Part shown: positions 10,655-25,150 of the stretch, one piece after another
Layout of the letters: each line of letters opens with the position of its first letter
How positions within the stretch are numbered: the stretch's first letter is position 1
Assembly (NCBI RefSeq): GCF_010183535.1
Contig: NC_071333.1
Coordinates: 682,001-746,000, forward strand
DNA: 64,000 bases
Reading direction: 5' to 3'
DNA from: Caenorhabditis remanei
Lineage: Eukaryota > Nematoda > Chromadorea > Rhabditida > Rhabditidae
Program-made: the position numbers and the translations under genes
Notes under the pieces: generated by a model
What the model was told of the DNA's origin: nothing
The model's database searches: none
Seen by the model: only the letters and a program-made list of their open reading frames with translations

Positions 10655-13600
10655 CTGAAAATTGATTGAATGTGAGAAGAGGCGGAATAGTTTTGGAAGA
10701 GAAGATTTGACAAAAATGCAGTGTTTACATGAAGCAAAACAAGATTAAGAAGGGAATAACCAAAACGCGGAGAATTATTGTGTTTTGTTTAGAAATGTTT
10801 TACTGGGCATTTTTTGCTCAAATTAGTGGTGGTCCTGGTGGAGAAAAGCGAATTTCTGTGAAAAAAACAGCTATAAAATATTTATTCGGTAATAAAATAG
10901 TTTTTATTGCAAATCACAAAATAAAATACTTCCAAATTCTCTGAGGCAGTTTTCTCGAAAGGAAACCAAATATGTTCTATAAATAGTAACGAAACAGGAG
11001 ATGAGCTGAAAACTGAACGTTACTAATAAAAAATCAATGGAAAATTAATTTCGGAACAAGAATCGGATAGCAAAGTCAAAATTTCACGGAGACATCTGAA
11101 ATTTTGATTTTATCTAGATCAAGGGATCAAAACAGGAAATGTGATGAGCACGAGCAAATTAATGTGTGTTCATTCAAATCAGTTGTATCAAGCCCAGTTT
11201 CTCTTAAAATTCGAGTGGGCGGCACAGTTCTGAGAAACTATCAGTTTGACTAGGTTATTATGCAGGTACTTTGTGTTTGATAAGGAAATGTTTTCTTTCC
11301 AACATGAATCAACGAGAAAAAACGTCCAAAACAAGAAAAAGGACAAAACATGCCCGGCTCAGGTCCAGGAGATCCATGAGCTTTTTGAAAACACTGAATA
11401 TTTAAGTAGATTCATATCTCAAATTCAAAACAACATGCAGAACACCAAAAAAATGGGAAGTACTAAGTCACCGTCACCGGTGTAAAATAAACTGTAGGGA
11501 AAGTTTAAATGAGTTGAGAGCCGAAGAAAGAGGTGTCACGGAAAAAAGAATTGGAAGAGTGGGAGGCACTGAGAGACCATGGGAGAAGATGGTGAGAATA
11601 GGGGGGGGGGGGGACATTCTTTGGGACGCAGGTGTCATTTTCGTTTCAGATTGAATAGCATTAGAAAGTTCGTTCGTTTCAGTGAGACGAATAGCTTCTA
11701 TTTATGTTTTGTTCTATTTTTTTCCTCCGTCTCTTTCTCTCTCTCTCTTCCGTTTTTCAGTCATTTTTTTGCTTTCTCCTTACACTCCAGTGTCATTTTG
11801 GATTTTCTTTGTTTCTTTTTTACTTCATTTCCGAAAAGTAAACCTCCCATTTTTCTGTGTTGTTTTTATCTGGAGTAAAATGTACATGGAGCCGCACCGC
11901 TCTTCCGAAAACAATTGAATCATGCTTAGAGGAAGAGAGAAGAAGGTGGGCTCTTCCCTTTTTTCATGATGATCATTAGAAGTGGAGTACGAACCCAAAT
12001 CTGGGAAGTTGTGTTTTGCAGAGATGTAGAGAGAACTTTGAGATTTTGAAACTTTTCAACTTGAGAATGAAAAAATTATTGGAAAATGCCGGAAATTACT
12101 TCTGAAGAAAAGGGGAAACCAACAAAAAAAAAGCGTTCAAAAATATAATCGCTTCCGGTTCAAAGAAAATGAAGTTCTCTGAAATAATACTACACTACAC
12201 GAAGAAAATTACGGTTTAATACTGCTGGACCAGACCAGGGACATGCAATTATGGAAAATGTGAGTTCGCATGTAATTACTGTGGAAATTTGAGAGGTTGA
12301 TTTCAAGTACTAGCAGTTGCTCAAAAGCTTCACAGTATAACAATACTAGTTATGCAAACATACATATAATAAAGTTCAGAGAAATTGACATCGGAATGCG
12401 TACAAACTGTATTTGTATAATTTAGTACAACAAAGTTTTACTGGAACTTTTTCCTAATTTAGATAATCCAACTTTTTTTACGGTTTAAAGATTCAAATGA
12501 AATGAACTTTGCAAAATGTTCCCTTCTAACCGTTTACAGGTGTCTAAAGGTTGAAACGCTAAAAAGAGCCGACAATCCTAACATTTTCAAACTATGGATT
12601 TAAAAATAACTGCAATCTGGAAAAAAATCAAAGTTTTATAATCTCTAATGTTATTTCTAATTATTTATAGCATTGGAAAAGTTCATAGTGACAATGAAAA
12701 CTCATCAAACATTTAGTAAACTCAAAATGACACTTACACTTCTATCCGCTTGCAAAATAGTTGAAACTGAGAGCAAAAAGTTCGAATCAGATAAAACAAA
12801 AAAGTTTGCATCCTATTATCTATCCATAAAATCCGTTTATCTTCCACAATCTGTAAGACTAACTCAAAAAAGAGCACTCTTGTCTCGAAATCCCCCCAAA
12901 AGTTTTGCTGACGTCTCATCATATTTATTATGTCAATCTACTTGATACACAATTTCCTTATTCAATGTTGCTACCCCTTTCTCTTAACCCAACCCAACCT
13001 AACCACCAGACGTGTATCAATCATGTCAGATTCTTTTCTGTTCTATTTTTTTGAGCTATGAACTGGAATGTAGACAACTCGTTATGCCGAAGCATTCAGA
13101 ACAATCAAAAAGCAGAATAAACATACAGCTACATTCAAATTGGTAGAAGTAGGAGAAAAAACTCAACTTCTCTTTCTTTTCTCTTTCTGAGACAAGACTT
13201 TTCGGAAAAAAATGATGAGGTTTTCAAGAACACGCAAAAACGAGGCAAGGGCAGTTGTAGGGAATAAAACCTGACGGTACTTGAGAATAAGGATAAATGA
13301 GCTTTCTCTTACTGAATAAACCACTAACAGAAACTTGCTCAAAAACTTGAATATCGTCAAAGTGTTGTGTGTTGACTGACCCCACCGAACATTCAACCCA
13401 TTTTTGCTTTAGGTTCTGTCTTTCTTCATTTTTTCAGTCACTATTTCAAAAACAGCTAGAGGATTAGAGGAATGCAGTTAATTTGTCGAGTTGAGTTGGT
13501 TTTTTGTTGTGGGGCCCTTGATTGAGTACATTTTGGAAGTTAATTAACATTTCCATCAAAAACTCGGGTAACAATATTGGCTGAGCATTTCTAAATAAAA

Positions 13601-14430
13601 AATTTGAAGAGAAAATCAGAAAGGAATCAAAAAGAATCAAAAAGAGAAATATAGAAATGAAAAAGGGAGAAGGACTTAGACTCAATAATGTCCTATTCCA
13701 TGAAGATTGGATTTTTATGTGAAAATGAGCTTGTGTATGGCAACAAACGATCTAGCTCGTTGATTCGAAAATTGAAAACAAGAATGTCAAACCTTTTTTT
13801 GCACATTGAAACATCAGAAAAGCGAAGACTCACAAGCGGTCAGTGTTCTACTATTAATTGTTTTAATTCTTTGTTAAGTTCAGAAGATTGTCTTCGCAGA
13901 AATTGCATGACCAAATCTGAGAATTCAAAATTGAAAAATAAGAATTATTCAAACTCGTACCCATTCAAACTACTGTTTGAACTTGGTGTTTATAAAACGG
14001 TTGACACATAAAAATACACGATGACAAAACAAAAGGACAGAAATAAAAATGTAAGGTTACTCCGTAAAATCTACTAGCAAGGCTCAGAAAGGGGAAGGTT
14101 TTCAGTAAAACATGGTAGAATAACATGAAAATTTAACAAGATATGATGTGATTGCTTAGCAAAAACGATGGATGAGACAGTTGGTAGAGAAAATTAGGCG
14201 AGATAAAACATTATTTTAACAAAGAATGATGTTGTGTTACCAGTTCTAATGACGGCAATATGTTGTTGTGGAAGAATATTGATAAGAGGTGTGAAAAAAT
14301 GAGAAAAAAGACAAGAAGAAACAATACAAAATGTTCGGGAGAAAACGAAATGAAAATGAACTGGATTTTGCAAGACAGCGGCAATAATTGACAAGTTCCG
14401 GACTCCATTCATAAAAACCGTGTGGGTGTC
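10655..14430. other. Region upstream of irk-2 and downstream of sli-1
   Basis: About 3.8 kb between two minus-strand genes. It contains a 13-base G run at 11601, a CT-rich stretch around 11731-11749, and short open frames without splice or family support. It probably includes irk-2 promoter or 5' exons and the sli-1 3' UTR. Confidence 0.5.
11601..11613 (+). repeat. G13 homopolymer
   Basis: Thirteen consecutive G residues on the plus strand in otherwise AT-rich DNA. Such worm G-tracts are potential G-quadruplex formers. Confidence 0.95.
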
Positions 14431-17400
14431 TCAATGATCGATGAGATTGCTTGTATTTGTATATTCATGTGGATGAGTGGGATGTTCAGTGACCGAGAGA
14501 CGTGGTGGGAGTGGTGGTGCCTGTACGGATGGAGCACGATGCCGGTTGAGATTCGATGATTCCGCATTTGTCGGCATGTTCTCCAAATCGTTGACGTTCA
14601 CGTATGAAGTAGATGTTTGAGACGACTGCAAAAAAAAATTATAAAGGTTTTCGATATAGGGAAATCATTCCACACAAACATGCATACATTTGATTTGCTG
14701 CATGACTAATGACAAAGCGTGCATAATGATTGATTGTTTCAATACCCAGGCTAGAATAAAAATTAACTGTTCACACAAACAGGCAAATTAGCTTTGAGGT
14801 CAAGTAAAACTCCAGCGAATTCTATTCAAGGTAATCAAAACAAGAAGACATTTTCTCGAGCTCCTGTTACACCTGATCACTTTTTGAGGGTTGGTCTAAA
14901 GTTGACTATGGGTATATTGGTATTCGAACTCAAAAAGAAAAAAAGCCCATACACACTGAACAAACAATTCCACGTTAACAGATAAGACAACATATCACTT
15001 TTGAATTTTCTAGTTTAGACACATATAGACACAAACAGAAATTTGGTTGGAACTCTACATTTTGAATATTCTAGTTTGTTAAGTAATATGTTTTTATGTT
15101 TTTATAAATTTGGTGCACCACTTTACTTTAGACCTCAGAGAGCAGTTATTCAGACAATTTGGTTTAGGACATTTCATTTTTGTTACCTTTTGTTTCTTGG
15201 GCTCGTTAATGAGAACATGTCTGAATTTTTCCGTCTGAAGCTGACTTAAATTCACTAATATTTATGTTTCTGATTCCAAGTAGTGTTTCCCGTCACTTTT
15301 CATACAGTGTTTCCCCTGATTGATAAAAAGAAATTCAGACATTCTACAGGTCAGGCATGCATTGTAAGAGCGTTCCACACCAAGAAGTTGACAAATATTA
15401 AACTCCGATTCATTTCTGCTTCTTACATTTAAGGTATCCGTTGGGATCAATGTCTTCGGAGGCAATGGTGGTGGTATCAATGGCAATTCATCGACTGATG
15501 GGATGGAGTGCGACTCATGCAGCAGTAATTGATTTTGAGACACATACTAGAAACATTGAGACAAGGGACATTGGTCACTCGCTTGGAGCAAAAATACTCA
15601 CCGTCCTCGGAGGGATATCAGGAGCTATGGTTATCAGCTTTTTCTCGGAAGCTTTCTCTATTTCACCTGGAGCTGGTTTAAACCGGTCGATAATTACACG
15701 ATTTGTTCCTTTGATTTCGTATCGGCAGAATGGACACGTGTTTCCACCACCATCGGAATCCTGTAACAAATTAATTCATTAATTTTGTTATTGTATTATT
15801 TCAATGGTAATTTGAAAGTCCGATATTTAAAATGGGGCTCAACTATAATTAGGTAAGTCAAAAAATTATAAAACCAAATCTTGTTCCAATTTTTTTCTGA
15901 TATAAATGTGATTTTATTCCAACTATTAGATTTTTGAAACAACCATTCAAATAATTTGGTCAGCTTTGGGTGGTATGTTTTTTGTTATGTCCTGGAACCA
16001 ATGTCACATCATCATCTGGATTGTGTTTGGTCAGAATTATTACTTTATCAGAATTTTTTTTCAATAGATAGAAATATAAATATCATTTGACCCAAGTAAA
16101 AGATACATTTCTGAGAAAGAATAATTATCGAAAAACACAGCACGGGTTAAGTGTCATTTGATGGAAACTTTTTGACGAATATGACTGCGAAATATCATTT
16201 CAAAATCGTGTAGGTGGTTTCCTGTTTTCTCTAACACCTATCGTTTGGATAGTTTTTTACTTTTGAAATTTGCTGAATAACTTTCTTTTTGGGTATCCCA
16301 ATCATATCATGTATGTTGATCAAGAATTTATTTCAAAGTTCCAGTTCCGTTTGCATCATGCTTCCATTGTCACATGAGAAATGTTTTTTTCCTCAAAACC
16401 AGTGTACTCCTCACCTGCCAGTTGGCCAAACACTTGGCACATAACAAATGTCCGCACGGCTCGATTTTGATATTTTTCTCATTGTCATCACAGATTTTAC
16501 ACAGCTCAAATGTGGTTCCCATTTCACAATAGAGTTCGTACTGCTCACTGGTGACTTGCACTCGATCCGCTTGTGGTACATCCATTAATTTCGATAGATT
16601 GATGTCTTGATCACGACCATTCGGATAAATATAGCTGAAATAGGGAATATATATTTGATGGTTTAGATTTAGATTTTCTATGGTGTTAAAAAAGGAAAGG
16701 CTCTCAGCCATAATCTGCCTCATACTACTACAGTACTAAATAATCACAGTCATATGGACCACCAAACTTACAATCCTTCTTTATGACCTTCGTGAAGTGC
16801 TTGAATCAAGCTTTTGTTCTGCGGAATTGTTTGATATATCTTCCCATCAGGTGCCACGTAGCCGATTGCCCATTGACCAGGCCGAGTACATGATAACCGG
16901 AAGATGTAGCTTCCCGGTTTCTTTGTGAGCTTTTCTAGTCGTTTTTTGACTTCGTCGTAAGTCAAAAATGCGCAGTATCCTGGATGAGCAGTTGTCAGTG
17001 TTTGCCAATTCTTGATCAACGTTTTGAAAGGGTAGAATAACCTGGAATGTATTTATTAAGCGTTGGTCAAGCATGACAACTGTCGGTATCACTATAACCG
17101 TACCTGGTGAAAACATCAAACTCAAAGTTCGAAATGTAATCATCTCCGCTCAAATCAATCGTAGCTTTCAACGCCGCTGATTCCATTTTTCCTATCGGAG
17201 CACCATGATACTTCTCTAACGCAGACAAGAACGTTGGCCAAGGTACCATATTTCTGAAAGTACATAAATTATTACAAAATCATTGTGATAAGCACTTACT
17301 TCTTCAGGAAATGATGAGTCCAAAAGCTGTCTGCTTCTTTTTTAGTCATCCGAAACCTATCTTCAATGTAAAGACCTTCAGGGAACATAGCTTTGATCTC

Positions 17401-18323
17401 AAACAGCATGTGTGAGAAAGTCAGCGACATCATCGTTAACTTCCTTCGCTCTTCTGACTGGTCATTGTAGATCGAGGAGGTCTTGAAGAGTTTTATGATC
17501 TCTTTGCACTTGTTGATCAAACTTTCTAAGAAAATCTTCAGGTACTCGTTGTCTTGAAGAATGTCATTGTTTTGGGTGAATATCAGCATTAACTGAAAAT
17601 AAGTTTTTGTATTTTTTCATTTGCGGGACAGAAATATGAAATAACTTACATGAGTGTAAGTATCCGGTAATATATCTAGAATAAACGGCGGGGAATTCTT
17701 CAAATTCAGCCTTGGGCTGTGACAACTTTTCACTACTTGATCCATAAATTTGCATGCTTTGAGCAAAAACCGACGATCCTGAAATAACATTGTTACATAA
17801 ATATGCGAGCATAGTGAAAAGCGTAAGCATTAGTTTTTGCATAGTAGAGAGTAAAAGCGAAATTATACAACTGAGAAGGCACAGGTTTTTTCAAAACTAA
17901 AGTTTGGTGATTCGAAAAAATTTTTGATACCTCTTCGCTGCAGAAACCAGGCATCTCCGAAACAGATGGAACTTCGAATAGCTAAAAGTGACACATTTTT
18001 AATGTCTTTTATAGAATTTTTTCTGCAACCGGAAATGAAAAAATGGGCTGATCTTTTCTCTTTGTAGAGAAGACGATTAAAGAAAAACACCTGGGAAAAT
18101 GAAAAAAAAATGTGGATAAAGGAAAACTTACAGAAACGATGGTCGGAACAGCTCTCGGATTGAGTGTTAGGGTCTCTGTGTTGGTGGTGGGGGTGTTTGG
18201 TACGAAACGCTGTAAATAAATTGTTTTGCGGGTGTACAGCAATTGGAAACTAACCACATTGTTTCCAGTGGCGCCGTTGACAAATCGGTGTATCCGGTGA
18301 AAAATTGTGTTTATTGAACCCAT
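14431..18323 (-). CDS. sli-1: Cbl-family RING E3 ubiquitin ligase
   Basis: Eleven exons: 18255-18323, 18132-18209, 17931-17981, 17650-17778, 17300-17592, 17104-17253, 16772-17041, 16415-16634, 15602-15760, 15427-15546, 14431-14625; all phases agree, giving about 577 residues, close to the roughly 580 I recall for C. elegans SLI-1. Residues ~65-360 form the tyrosine-kinase-binding module: four-helix bundle, EF-like hand ([18 protein letters not shown]) and divergent SH2 ([20 protein letters not shown]). The linker is followed by a RING at ~392-434 ([19 protein letters not shown]). The tail has SH3-binding PPPLPPK and PPLPPR motifs and no visible UBA domain. Role: recognises activated receptor tyrosine kinases and attaches ubiquitin, damping LET-23/EGFR signalling in vulval induction. 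An AATG-context ATG starts the protein. Confidence 0.95.
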
Positions 18324-21300
18324 TCTGGCTGAGCGATGATATGATGAGAAGCCGGACGATATTCTGATTAGGACGTGATGATCATAGCTGAAAAAATAGG
18401 ACTTTTGTTAATTGAATGTTAGTTAAGATGAGGAACTGAGGAAAATTTAGGTTCAAATGATGCTGATTGAAATTTTATAACATTTCATAATTCTAAGCAA
18501 CAATGACAAAGAAACAAGTTACACGATTGCATTCAAAATTAAATTTGAAAATTATTGGTTTTAGAATAGATTCAGCTGTCCCATGGTGCAGTCCGTTGGG
18601 ACTACTGAGCCGGTAAACAACAAGCGGTTTTTTTCAACCGCAAATAATCTAGAATTGTGCAAAACCTACATGTTACTGGTTCAAATATAATAAAACAAGA
18701 AATATTTTATAAAAATACCGTTTTCTAAAGTTAGTATGATTACTTCCAATTAATGTATATCAAGAAATTAATTTAATTGGCTATTATTCGTATACGGAAT
18801 ACGACACACTTGAACCGTTACTACTTGTTTGATGCGTTTCACGACCCTGAAACTGATTTTTCATACACAAAACCTACAAAATAATGCTGCTGGAAGTATT
18901 CCTGTCATACCAATAGAGCACGGAATCAGGTTGAACCCTTAGAGACATTCAAATAATAGAGTGAACCAATTGTTAATTTTTTCGTAAAGCTGTCTCTCTT
19001 TCTCACAATATCGTCTATTATTCCATCCTGTCTCACTTCTTCCTCTATGTTCCCCCTTCTCGCAAAAAAAACTAATTTCATCTCAGAAAAAAGAAAAAAC
19101 AGATAGAGAAAAACAGAAAAGAGCAAGTGAACAGAGAGGAGCAGCAACAGCGGCTCACAACGGAAACGCGTGGTCACCCCAGAAAATGCCACACGTGTGA
19201 CTCATTCTCATGTGTTTTTTGGTAACAATAGATAGAGATGGGGATATTGATGCGTGGGATGATTGAAACAGATAGGACAGGATGCGGGATTTCATGGAAA
19301 AAACATCTGGCACCATTAGCACATCTAGATTTTTGGTTATTTTTTGTGGACGATAACGATCTTTTGCTTTTTCGCAAAAGAGTCCAAAAATAGACTTAAA
19401 ACTGAAAAACGAGCTGTTAGAGATAGAAGTTTTTTGTTGAAATTTGCATATTATACATTTTTTCGATTTCGACAGTTTTCTTGCGATTCCCTCGTTCCAC
19501 GTTCAAATATGACATGGTTTCCGCCGCTGACTCAGCATTTTTTCGGCGAGGAAGAAAAAGGAGGGTGACATACTGGCACTTAATCAAGTTTTTTATGATG
19601 CATGTGACCAGGTGTCTTAGTGAAATGACTACAGACACGCGGAGAACATTTATAAAAAAAGTTTCTAAAAAGGAAGAGTGAACCTAGTAAACGCGTTTCC
19701 AAATACAAAAAGTGAGGAAACTTACATGAACTGCAAATTCGAATAAAATGAAAGGCTGGAATACTAATTAGTGGAAGGTTATGTACAAAGGAAGCGTCTA
19801 CTAGCTCACTAGTTGGAAACTGTCAACTATTTCAAATCGCGGAAACTCTTGAAGAGAAAAGAAATATATTAAAAATTTGAAGCGTTAATACCAGAGATTT
19901 TGGATAAAAATGAAAATTGGTGCTTTCAGAAAATGAAGAAAAAGAAAAACGATAATTGGTGAAAAGAAAACCGTCACAACAAGGAAGAGCATTTTTCATT
20001 CTCCTCGCCTCCGGCTCTTTTTCTCGCTCTACGCCCTTCACTTAACATTTCTGTTTCTGTCAGTTTTCTCAAAATATAATCCTCAAAATTAGAATAAAAT
20101 GGTGCCGGAAAGACAAACAAGAATTCAGGAGAATACGCAAACAGACCGCCAAATAAATAATAAAAAAAACAGAAAGGGACCGATGTACACTGGAAAACCA
20201 CCAAACACGGGGGGCATGAATGCGTGAGGAGGAGAACCACCAAACATAGTGTGTTGAGGACAGGGGGGATGAGTCATAGACAATGCGTATTGAAGAGACG
20301 CAGACACGCTGAGTAGTGCAACGCATTTACCAAAAAGAGCGCGGAGGCCTCGTAGTGCGCAGATTGATCAATCGATAATTGAGTTGGAGGGAGAGTGTGT
20401 CTCCTCGGCGGGTGCGGTGTTGGGTGGACAACACACCGGGAGATAGAAAGTGAGAGAAAAATGCGGGCAAGAGGGGAAAAAGAAAGGCAGATAATACGAA
20501 AGGCAGTAGGTTGGGAGTATGACTCATACTGCAGTGTCGTAAAGACAATTGCGTTCGGTTTTTTATCTCTTCTTACACTTGGATTTCATTATAACGATGG
20601 GAGATGAGGGGAGAAGAGCAATGAAATGTTTCACAGAATACACAAATTGAATATTTGTATTGCGTTGATCTGGTGTGTCAGTTTTATGAATGATGACGTA
20701 ATGATGACCATAACCACTCAACGATCAGAAATTGGTAATTCTAGCGTCTAGTGCAAATTTTTAAAAGTTATGATGTAGAATTTAACATTTTTTAAAAGTT
20801 CCATGTCGATCTCACCTCAGTCAAATAAAAAAATTATTTCAAAATCCCGATAAACGAAAGAAAACTTGTTTGCACATCTGCAGATCCCAATTTTTCCTGT
20901 TCTGTTAGCTTACTAGGCCTATCTGTTTTTGAATTATTTCAGTAGTCCGAAACTGTCATCTTTCATGAAAACATACCCGGAACTTTTGAGTGTATCTATG
21001 GAGAAAATCTGTGTTTAGGACTAATTACTATCTCGAAAATCTGTCGGTCAAACTTTTTTGATACAGTAAGCATCGTTAGTTTCAGAAAATATCTCGATCC
21101 GTTGTGAATTTCAAAATTCTCAATTTGGAATTTGAAATTGGAAAAACTGTTCTAGAAGACATATTGCACTATTTCTAAACTTGATATTGTGAAGTGTGCA
21201 GAAAGAAAGTTTGGATTTAAAAAAATTTGAAGAAATACAGTTTTCTATTTATTTACATCACACAAACAGAACACATACCAAGTATAGTTAGTAAACCACC

Positions 21301-22276
21301 AATAACGCTTCCAAACTCACATTATGTATTACGAATGCTGCCACCGTGTTTATAAACGACCATATGCACTTATAGACACAAGCACGCCTATAAATAAAGA
21401 TAACTTATCGATACGATTGCAATACGAATCATGATAACGTGACACAACAAGAGAGAACAGGTAATTTGACAATAGGGATAGTTTGTGTGAGTCATTTCAA
21501 TTAATGATACTAAATATTTGTGATAGTTGATTTATCTGCTGGCTGATGAGTCAAAACAATTTATTCCTTAGATTTGAAAAGCGTCAGCTGACAAAAAATT
21601 ATTCTGTCGTGTTTTCGGGATATCAACATGTAATTTCTGCAGATAAGTTTGATGAACAATAAAGACTGTTGAAAATTAATTCGATATCAGAATCACCATT
21701 GTGTTTTCGTCTTCTTTTTAGCAGAGCATGTCCGTACGACCCTAATTATGCAGCACGCTCACTCCGGGTTTAGAATAGAAAAAACCGGTGTAATCTTGCA
21801 AAACCCTTAACCATCAAAATATTTATTATTTCTTGTCAAGACCATTGCTATGCAGAATCGCTGCGGAAGTATAAACAAAGTATTGCTCTTTTCCCTCCAC
21901 ACCTGAAGTGCACATCAACTTTTCCAATAAACTTGAGTACCATTGCGTCAAAAGAATAAAAATATTCTCATCGCAAACGAGTGACCACTTGAAATCATCT
22001 TCAGACATACGTCATACACGTCTTCTCGATTTATTTTTATTGTCAAAGAGAAACACCCCATCTAATCTATCATTTTATTGCAAATTTAGAAATAAACGTG
22101 CAAAAAGGAATAGAAACCAACATGAGAAATTGAAATCATACAGATAATGAGATCGTGGTCCTCATAACATTCACACTAAGATTAGTGAAATATTATTATC
22201 ACTGGTCACTGGAAAAAGTAAAATAAAACCGGTTTGTGTATTTCATGATAAGTTATGCATATAGCGTCTCACTGCG
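18324..22276. other. sli-1 upstream region / npr-19 downstream region
   Basis: About 4 kb between two minus-strand genes. It has purine-rich patches near 20.4 kb and scattered short open frames without splice logic. TTTATT (AATAAA on the minus strand) at 22030-22035 and 22036-22041 may end npr-19. No RNA gene recognised. Confidence 0.5.
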
Positions 22277-25150
22277 TCAAACAGCACTTATTTTAGTGTC
22301 CTTGTCGGTGTAATCCATATTCTGAAAAAAGTTAGTAATCAGTCTGAACACAGCAAGCAACTATGGTTCTGACGTAAAATGGTATCAGATTCTAGTAACT
22401 AAAAGTGAAATTTAGTGACAGGTACACTGACCAAAATTTCGTTTCAGCGACAGGTACACTGACCGAAATTTCGTTTCAGGGACAGGTAGACTGACCAAAA
22501 TTTCGTTTCTGCGAAAATTGACACTAACAAAAATTTGGTAACAGTTCCAAGTACACTGACAAAACTCCACTGTCAATGACAAGTTACTTCTCATACCATT
22601 TTATAACAGACCCATGAACTGCAAATTTTTAGTGAACTGCAAACTGCAAACTCAAGCCACTCTTGCAAAAGAATAGATAACAGTACAGTAGCTATACACA
22701 CGTTTTTAGAAACAGTTGAAAATGGCTCGCTCGCGCAAAAGTAAGAAGATAGCAATGAATGTTACAGTAGATGTCACACTCAAAAAGTTAACAGAAAATA
22801 CGCTAGCAGGCAACGGAAAACTTTTTGAAACTTACTGATAGTAACTCCTAGATCAAACATAAAGAATTTCCTGGAATTTTGAAAATGTCTGGTTAAAATC
22901 TGACCTTGATAAGAAGCTGGTGCCTTACATGTTCGTCGATTGTTGCATGAGATTGAGATGATTGTGAACTGGCTGCCTGGTCCACTAATGATTTTGTGGC
23001 ATCATCTCGAGTATTGTTTTGGAAGTCCTTAAAAATATTTGGTGTCGTATTCAAGATGACAAAATTTTACTAGCCTAGCGTCTACTACCGAAAAGTTCGG
23101 ATAAAATATAAAATGTTGAATATTTTCACAGTTTTCATACTAGTGAACGTGTTGCTTACCACTTCATTTTTGTTGGCAGCCGCAATCCCACGTCCGAATA
23201 AAGTTTGTTTCCGTTTGTTTTGAGCAGTAGAGATCACATGATGTCGGCATATCAAATAATGAAGCTCCCGTCGTAGTTGTGTATTGAAAATGATGTAAAC
23301 CGTTGGGTTAACCGAATTGTTTATGAAAAATAAGGACGTCATGACAAAATAGGCCCATTTTGATTCCGACATGTATGGTAGCCACTGCCAAGTCGTCCAT
23401 GTTAATAAGAATACTAGTGAGACAACGAAGAACTGGAATTTGAAAAAAAAAACAGTTAAGTCAGGAAACACTATGCAAAGTACCTGGATGAAAAGCCTCA
23501 TCTCTTTTTTGCTGACTTGACTTCGGGGAGGTCTGACGGAAGATGTCCTTCCACATTCACTCATTTGACATGACAATGATACACCGTTTACTAGAGCGTT
23601 TTGTTGCTGCAAAAAATTTTATATAGTATTTTTTTCTTTGAAAATGTTTCTATACCCTTGTTCGTATCGTTAGTTGGTATTTTGCCATCGCTCGTCCACT
23701 TTCTCTCACTTTGTAAATAATAACTGCATAAGATATTATCATCATACACAAGGAAATACTATTGACAGCCATATCAACATATTTGTATCTGAAAATGTTC
23801 ACCTTCAATTCTTAAAGTGCCCATTCACGACTTACAACGTCTCTGGTTTTTCATAGACTGTGATATAATAATTGGAATCCCATAAAGTATGACAGCAATC
23901 AAATAAAGTGGGTAATGACACCAGGAAGCCAAGGAAATATCCGAAAAGAATAAGATATATCGACCTAGTCCGGGAGAAAATGTGCTTGTACTCCATAGGG
24001 TACACAATAGAAACAAATCTGGAAGAAAAACGGTGAAAAGAATATTTGAGTAACTCAGAACTCATTACCTATTCCCCGCCATCAAACCCAACTGCACGAC
24101 ACCAGTATACCAAAACAAGTCGTAGAAGAAAATCATAATAATGTTGCGGACTGACTTGAATTGTACATATTGCTCATGGAAAGCAGTGGCAGGAACCAAA
24201 TGGCCCAATGAGATTATTGTCATAAGAATGTCACATATTGCGATTGATATGATAAACCAGTAACTGAAAGGAATATTCGGTTATTACCAGAGTCTGAATT
24301 TTCACGTTTTTTCACTAAAAAAAGCCAACAATTCTAGTTGAGTCATTTTTCGTGCTCATAATCCTCATAAGATATTCTGGTCCTTTCTGACTGCACTTAC
24401 ATAACTCAAAGTGGAGGATTATTGGAAGGCAAGAGGTTATGTTAAAGTACTTTTTTTGCACGTATATAGTTGACACAATATTCAAATTTTATCTCAACTG
24501 ACAATAAAGTTAAAATTTTAGGATAAATGTAATAATATGGTGAATGTAAAAGGGAACTGTTCTTAACATGGGTTATGTTTTTTAAAGGTATGGTTTGGTC
24601 ATAAATTGTTTTTTTTTTATTTGTTTCAAGTTTTGTATTGACAAAACTGGAAAACTGTTCGTTCTATAGATTACTTAAATTGTGAAACTTTATTGAGCAA
24701 CACATTATTCATTTGTACTGTGATATCCCTCAATGTAAAACATTTCAGCAGATTTTCATTTTTTCTTTTGTAAAACCGCGGGAGGGTCACAAATGGGTTT
24801 TATGTTTATCAATTTCACCTGTTACAACATAAAATATCCTCTAGTCATAAGGAGACTCACCTTGTTGCTGATCTCATAGTTGCACTACGAGCAATTCCGG
24901 CTAAAATGAGCATGTTTGAGATAAGTGCGTAAAGAAGCATGATTGTCCATATTGAAACTGCTATGAAATCATCCCGACGATTTGCTGAGGTGCTGAAAAG
25001 ACACTTTTGAGATTTAGGTGACATGTAGTCGGTGTTTGAATATATTTTCTGTGTTTTGTTGATTTTGAGTTGGATGACAAAAAAACCATACAATAGTGCT
25101 TGCAGAGTGAAAAATGAGACATTTCGTTTCCAAGAATCGTCAGTCTGCAT
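22277..25150 (-). CDS. npr-19: Rhodopsin-like 7TM receptor, probably NPR-19
   Basis: Eight exons: 24861-25150, 24069-24263, 23836-24018, 23656-23788, 23484-23606, 23160-23432, 22929-23027, 22277-22321, in phase, about 446 residues. Seen: TM1 (VSIWTIMLLYALISNMLILA), TM2 (IISIAICDILM), TM3 ending GNRFVSIVYPMEY where the usual DRY is NRF, TM4, TM5, a Ser/Arg-rich third loop, TM6, and TM7 with NNSVNPTVYIIFN (NPxxY). The tail ends SAV. It lies just 5' of aex-3 (C02H7.3) in cosmid order, and C02H7.2 is, as I recall, npr-19, a receptor studied as the worm cannabinoid-receptor counterpart; that name rests on synteny, not on ligand evidence. The start is uncertain: the first exon contains a CTTTTCAG acceptor near 24996, so the true N-terminus may differ. 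Alternative: another peptide or orphan receptor of the same class. Confidence 0.8.
22417..22567 (-). repeat. 32-base tandem array in npr-19 intron
   Basis: Three near-perfect 32-base units (GACAGGTACACTGACC followed by AAAATTTCGTTTCAGC on the plus strand) and a degenerate fourth. On the transcribed strand the units carry GTCAGTGTACCTGTC. Lies in the last npr-19 intron. Confidence 0.85.

Noticed and set aside
11246..11485. Plus-strand 79-residue frame
   Set aside because: Isolated, AT-rich codon use and no acceptor near the ATG or partner exon.
12980..13005. Telomere-like repeat (AACCCAACCCAACCTAACC)
   Set aside because: Worm telomere unit is TTAGGC; this is a short C/A-rich tract without the hexamer.
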